The translations under genes were made by a program, and so were the position numbers. The notes beneath the pieces were generated by a model that was not told the DNA's origin, did not search any database, and saw nothing but the letters and a program-made list of their open reading frames with translations. From NCBI GenBank assembly GCA_039198685.1, contig JBCCTK010000118.1, forward strand, positions 1 to 8,330: 8,330 nucleotides of DNA, in the 5' to 3' direction. Below are positions 6,086 to 8,330 of this stretch, one piece after another. This DNA comes from UBA5336 sp039198685. GTDB taxonomy: Bacteria > Pseudomonadota > Alphaproteobacteria > Caulobacterales > Hyphomonadaceae. Numbering within the stretch: position 1 is the stretch's first letter; every line of letters begins with the position of its first letter.

Positions 6086-8137
6086 ATGTCCAAAAAGTTG
6101 GCGTGCCTTACAGCACTGGCTGTTTTAGCCGCATTTTCTGGACATGCTCAGACGCAGCAAGAGGAGACTGAAGCAAACATTTTTACACCAGAGGATTTCG
6201 TTCGCTTTTCTCCACGCACCGCGTTGGACCTTGTACGGGAAGTTCCCGGGTTCTCGATCCAAGGGTCTGGCGGTGGCCGAGGTTTGGGACAAGCGAGCGG
6301 AAATGTCTTGCTCAATGGCCAAAGACTATCCAGCAAGTCCAGCGATACGCTGGATGTGCTGGATCGCCTCCCAGTGAGCCGCGTGGAGAGACTGGAACTT
6401 GTCGATGCCAACACGCTCGGCATTCCGGGCCTGTCAGGTCAAGTCGTCAACGTGATCACAACCGGAGGAGAAATTTCAGGCTTGTGGGAATGGCGCGGAC
6501 GGATCCGGGAACGGCTCGAGCCGCGCCTGAATGACGGCAGTATTTCCGTTAGCGGCGAGACGGGCGCACTCGCCTGGACAATAGGTCTGGAAAACAACGC
6601 GAACCGGTTTGGCGCAAAAGGTCCCGAACTGATCACGGATGCGATGGGAACCCTTCTGGAGCGACGCGATGAGGATGTTGTGGGCAGCGAGGATTTCACC
6701 GAAGGCACACTCGGCTTGAACTGGACCGCGCCAAACGGACACGAAGCCAATCTCAATGCATCTTATGCCGTGTTCAATTTTGCGCGTCGCTTGCGCGGCA
6801 CACTGGCGAACTTCGAAACCGGCGATGATCCCATTTTCCGCGTCTTGCGCCGGGGTGAAGATGAATGGAATGCCGAGCTGAGCGGCGACTATGCGTTCCC
6901 CCTGCTGGGCGGCCGGCTGAAACTCATCGGCCTGCACCGCCATGAAGACAGTCGTTTTCGCAACCAACTCACCGAGCGGGACGCTGCCAGTCTTGCATTT
7001 GAGTCGGCGGTACTCCTGGATGATGATTTCATCGAGAACGAATCCATCGCGCGCCTTGAATATGATTGGGCCGTCCGCGAAGGCCGTGACTGGCAAATCG
7101 CTACGGAAGCCGCCTACAATCGGCTCGACGCTGGCTCCAGCTTGTTCCAGCAAGCCGAAGATCGCGCACTCACTCTTGATAATCGAACGATTCCGACTCT
7201 GGTCGAGGAGAACCGTTATGAAGTCAGCCTCACCCATTCCCGCTCAATGGGTGAGAGGCTAAGCGTACAAGCTTCGCTGTCGGGTGAATTTTCCGAAATC
7301 TCATCTGAAGTCGGCGTCGATAAGGTATCCCAGGAATTCGTCCGGCCAAAGGGGTATCTTTCCGGCACGTATACGTGGGACGAAAAGACGGACATAGCGA
7401 TCCGGATCGAACGCGAGGTTGGTCAACTCTCCTTCTTCGACTTTGTCGCGAGCCAGGACATCGACCGCGGCAATGATGATGCAGGAAACCGCGACCTTGT
7501 TCCAGAGCAAGTCTGGGAACTCTCCCTGGAAGTGGACCGCGATTTGGGCGATTTTGGCGCCGCCGAACTCAGGCTTTTCCACGAAGATATCGAGGATCGA
7601 ATTGATCGCGTCCCCCTTCCGGGCGGCGGCGATGGACCTGGCAATGTCGACAGCGCATCGCGTTCGGGAATCGAATTGAACGCCACGCTGCAATTCGATC
7701 CGTTCGGCCTGGAGGGCCTGCAACTGGAGTTCGAAGGCGAGACCCGCATCAGTGAAATCGAAGATGCGCTGACCGGAGAAACCCGCCGATTAAGTAGTAA
7801 CAGGGTCTCGTCCTGGTTCGCCGAACTCCGCTGGGACATTCCAAACACAGACTTTGCGGTTCTCGTCGCAGGGGAACACAGCCTCAACGGACGCCGATTT
7901 CGACTCGACGAAATTCGAAAAGCGGTCCAGTCGGAGCCGTTCGCCTGGGTCGAAGCCGAACATAAGGACTTTTTCGGCACCACCGCCTTCGTCCGCATTG
8001 GAAATCTGCTTGATGCGCGGGACGTTGAGGAGACCCTGGAATTCAGCCCGGATCGAACGGGTGATTTTACGGGCAGGCGCCTGGTCGACCAGGACTTCGG
8101 CTATATTCTAACCTTTGGGTTTTCTGGTGACTTTTAG
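6086..8137 (+). CDS. TonB-dependent-receptor-like outer-membrane protein (plug plus beta-barrel), substrate unknown
   Basis: The 683-residue protein starts at an ATG with GGAGGA 5 nt upstream. Residues 1-21 form a signal peptide (two Lys, a hydrophobic core, SGHA before the likely cut), so the protein is exported. Residues about 33-127 form a plug domain: FTPEDFVRFSPRTALDLVREVPGF, RGLGQASGNVLLNGQRLSSKSSDTLD, then a VERLELVDANTLGIPGLSGQVVNVI segment. From memory this is the pattern of a widespread but uncharacterised alphaproteobacterial receptor-like family. The remaining 550 or so residues alternate polar and aromatic residues with acidic loops, as in a 22-strand barrel. They include RSGIELNATLQF and VRIGNLLDARDVEE, and end GFSGDF with the terminal Phe expected of BAM-assembled barrels. 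I see no clear TonB box between residues 22 and 35. No transporter partner, sensor or lipoprotein gene is next to it in the window, so neither substrate nor regulation can be inferred. Confidence 0.88.
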   Translation: MSKKLACLTALAVLAAFSGHAQTQQEETEANIFTPEDFVRFSPRTALDLVREVPGFSIQGSGGGRGLGQASGNVLLNGQRLSSKSSDTLDVLDRLPVSRVERLELVDANTLGIPGLSGQVVNVITTGGEISGLWEWRGRIRERLEPRLNDGSISVSGETGALAWTIGLENNANRFGAKGPELITDAMGTLLERRDEDVVGSEDFTEGTLGLNWTAPNGHEANLNASYAVFNFARRLRGTLANFETGDDPIFRVLRRGEDEWNAELSGDYAFPLLGGRLKLIGLHRHEDSRFRNQLTERDAASLAFESAVLLDDDFIENESIARLEYDWAVREGRDWQIATEAAYNRLDAGSSLFQQAEDRALTLDNRTIPTLVEENRYEVSLTHSRSMGERLSVQASLSGEFSEISSEVGVDKVSQEFVRPKGYLSGTYTWDEKTDIAIRIEREVGQLSFFDFVASQDIDRGNDDAGNRDLVPEQVWELSLEVDRDLGDFGAAELRLFHEDIEDRIDRVPLPGGGDGPGNVDSASRSGIELNATLQFDPFGLEGLQLEFEGETRISEIEDALTGETRRLSSNRVSSWFAELRWDIPNTDFAVLVAGEHSLNGRRFRLDEIRKAVQSEPFAWVEAEHKDFFGTTAFVRIGNLLDARDVEETLEFSPDRTGDFTGRRLVDQDFGYILTFGFSGDF

Positions 8138-8150
8138 AACCCATAGAGGT

Positions 8151-8330
8151 TTCTCCTTTGATCTCGTATCGCGCTCAGGGCTTTCTTCTTGGATCCCCGC
8201 TTCGCGATGGATCGGGCTCAAGGCTGTCTCCTTTGATCCCCGCTTCGCTTTGCTTCGCGATGGATCGGGCTCAAGGCTGTCTCCTTTGATCCCCGCTTCG
8301 CTGCGCTGCGCGATGGATCGGGCTCAAGGC
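8151..8330. repeat. Non-coding tandem array of hairpin-forming units, running off the window edge
   Basis: Four head-to-tail units follow the receptor gene: a degraded one (8151-8182, 32 nt), then 8183-8225 (43 nt), 8226-8278 (53 nt) and 8279-8330 (52 nt, cut by the edge). The last three share a left part ending GATCCCCGCTTCGC and a right part GCGATGGATCGGGCTCAAGG. GATCC and GGATC are inverted, and the outer CCTTTGATCCC can also pair imperfectly with GGGCTCAAGG, so each unit can fold into a hairpin. The 43-nt unit has a minimal tip (CGC-TTC-GCG); the two longer units each carry 10 more bases at exactly that tip. The 53-nt period is not a multiple of three, which argues against a coding role. 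It resembles REP-like intergenic repeats; a terminator role for the receptor transcript is possible. Confidence 0.85.

Noticed and set aside
6476..7237. Minus-strand 253-codon open frame inside the receptor gene
   Set aside because: It is a shadow of the plus-strand barrel gene, with no recognisable domain or ribosome binding site. Long antisense frames are common in GC-rich coding DNA.
8136..8154. AGAACC/GGTTtCT hairpin at the receptor stop codon as a terminator
   Set aside because: The stem is short, with a bulge and few G:C pairs, and is followed by a mixed pyrimidine stretch rather than a T-run. The repeat hairpins downstream are better candidates.
8151..8330. CRISPR array
   Set aside because: The units abut with no unique spacers between conserved repeats. 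Variation is confined to the hairpin tip, and no cas gene is present.

Overview
The window looks like chromosomal DNA of an alphaproteobacterium, probably of the Caulobacterales/Maricaulales/Hyphomonadaceae type. The evidence is the gene order ddl-ftsQ-ftsA-ftsZ-lpxC, an FtsZ with a long disordered linker ending in an alphaproteobacterial tail (DLEIPAFLRR), and a TonB-receptor-like protein of a kind common in that group. The taxonomic placement rests on recall of these families, not on a search.

Layout. At the left edge (1-183, +) is the C-terminal end of a gene, probably a small XRE/HTH-type regulator, convergent with the next block. From 251 to 5893 the minus strand carries the distal part of a division and cell wall (dcw) cluster, transcribed right to left: ddl (D-Ala-D-Ala ligase), ftsQ, ftsA, ftsZ and lpxC. 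ddl/ftsQ overlap by 13 nt and ftsQ/ftsA by 8 nt, so these three are probably translationally coupled. ftsA and ftsZ are separated by 103 nt that contain a near-consensus CtrA-like box. ftsZ is followed by a strong hairpin terminator. lpxC comes after it with its own strong ribosome binding site and a GTG start, so it is probably expressed at least partly on its own.

A 192-nt divergent intergenic region (5894-6085) separates ddl from a plus-strand gene (6086-8137) for a 683-residue outer-membrane protein with a signal peptide, a TonB-receptor-type plug and a C-terminal beta-barrel. Its substrate is unknown. After it, from 8151 to the window end, is a non-coding tandem array of about 53-nt units, each containing an inverted repeat. 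The units differ mainly at the hairpin tip, and the array continues past the window edge.

How the genes work together. Ddl supplies D-Ala-D-Ala for the peptidoglycan precursor, FtsQ, FtsA and FtsZ build the divisome, and LpxC commits precursor to lipid A. The block therefore couples division, wall synthesis and outer-membrane synthesis. Nothing in the window amounts to a clearly new biological system. The points most worth a second look are the repeat array, the cluster ending abruptly at ddl (no murB upstream), the CtrA-like box and the uncharacterised outer-membrane receptor. No stretch over 300 bases lacks a gene; the longest gaps are about 190 nt.
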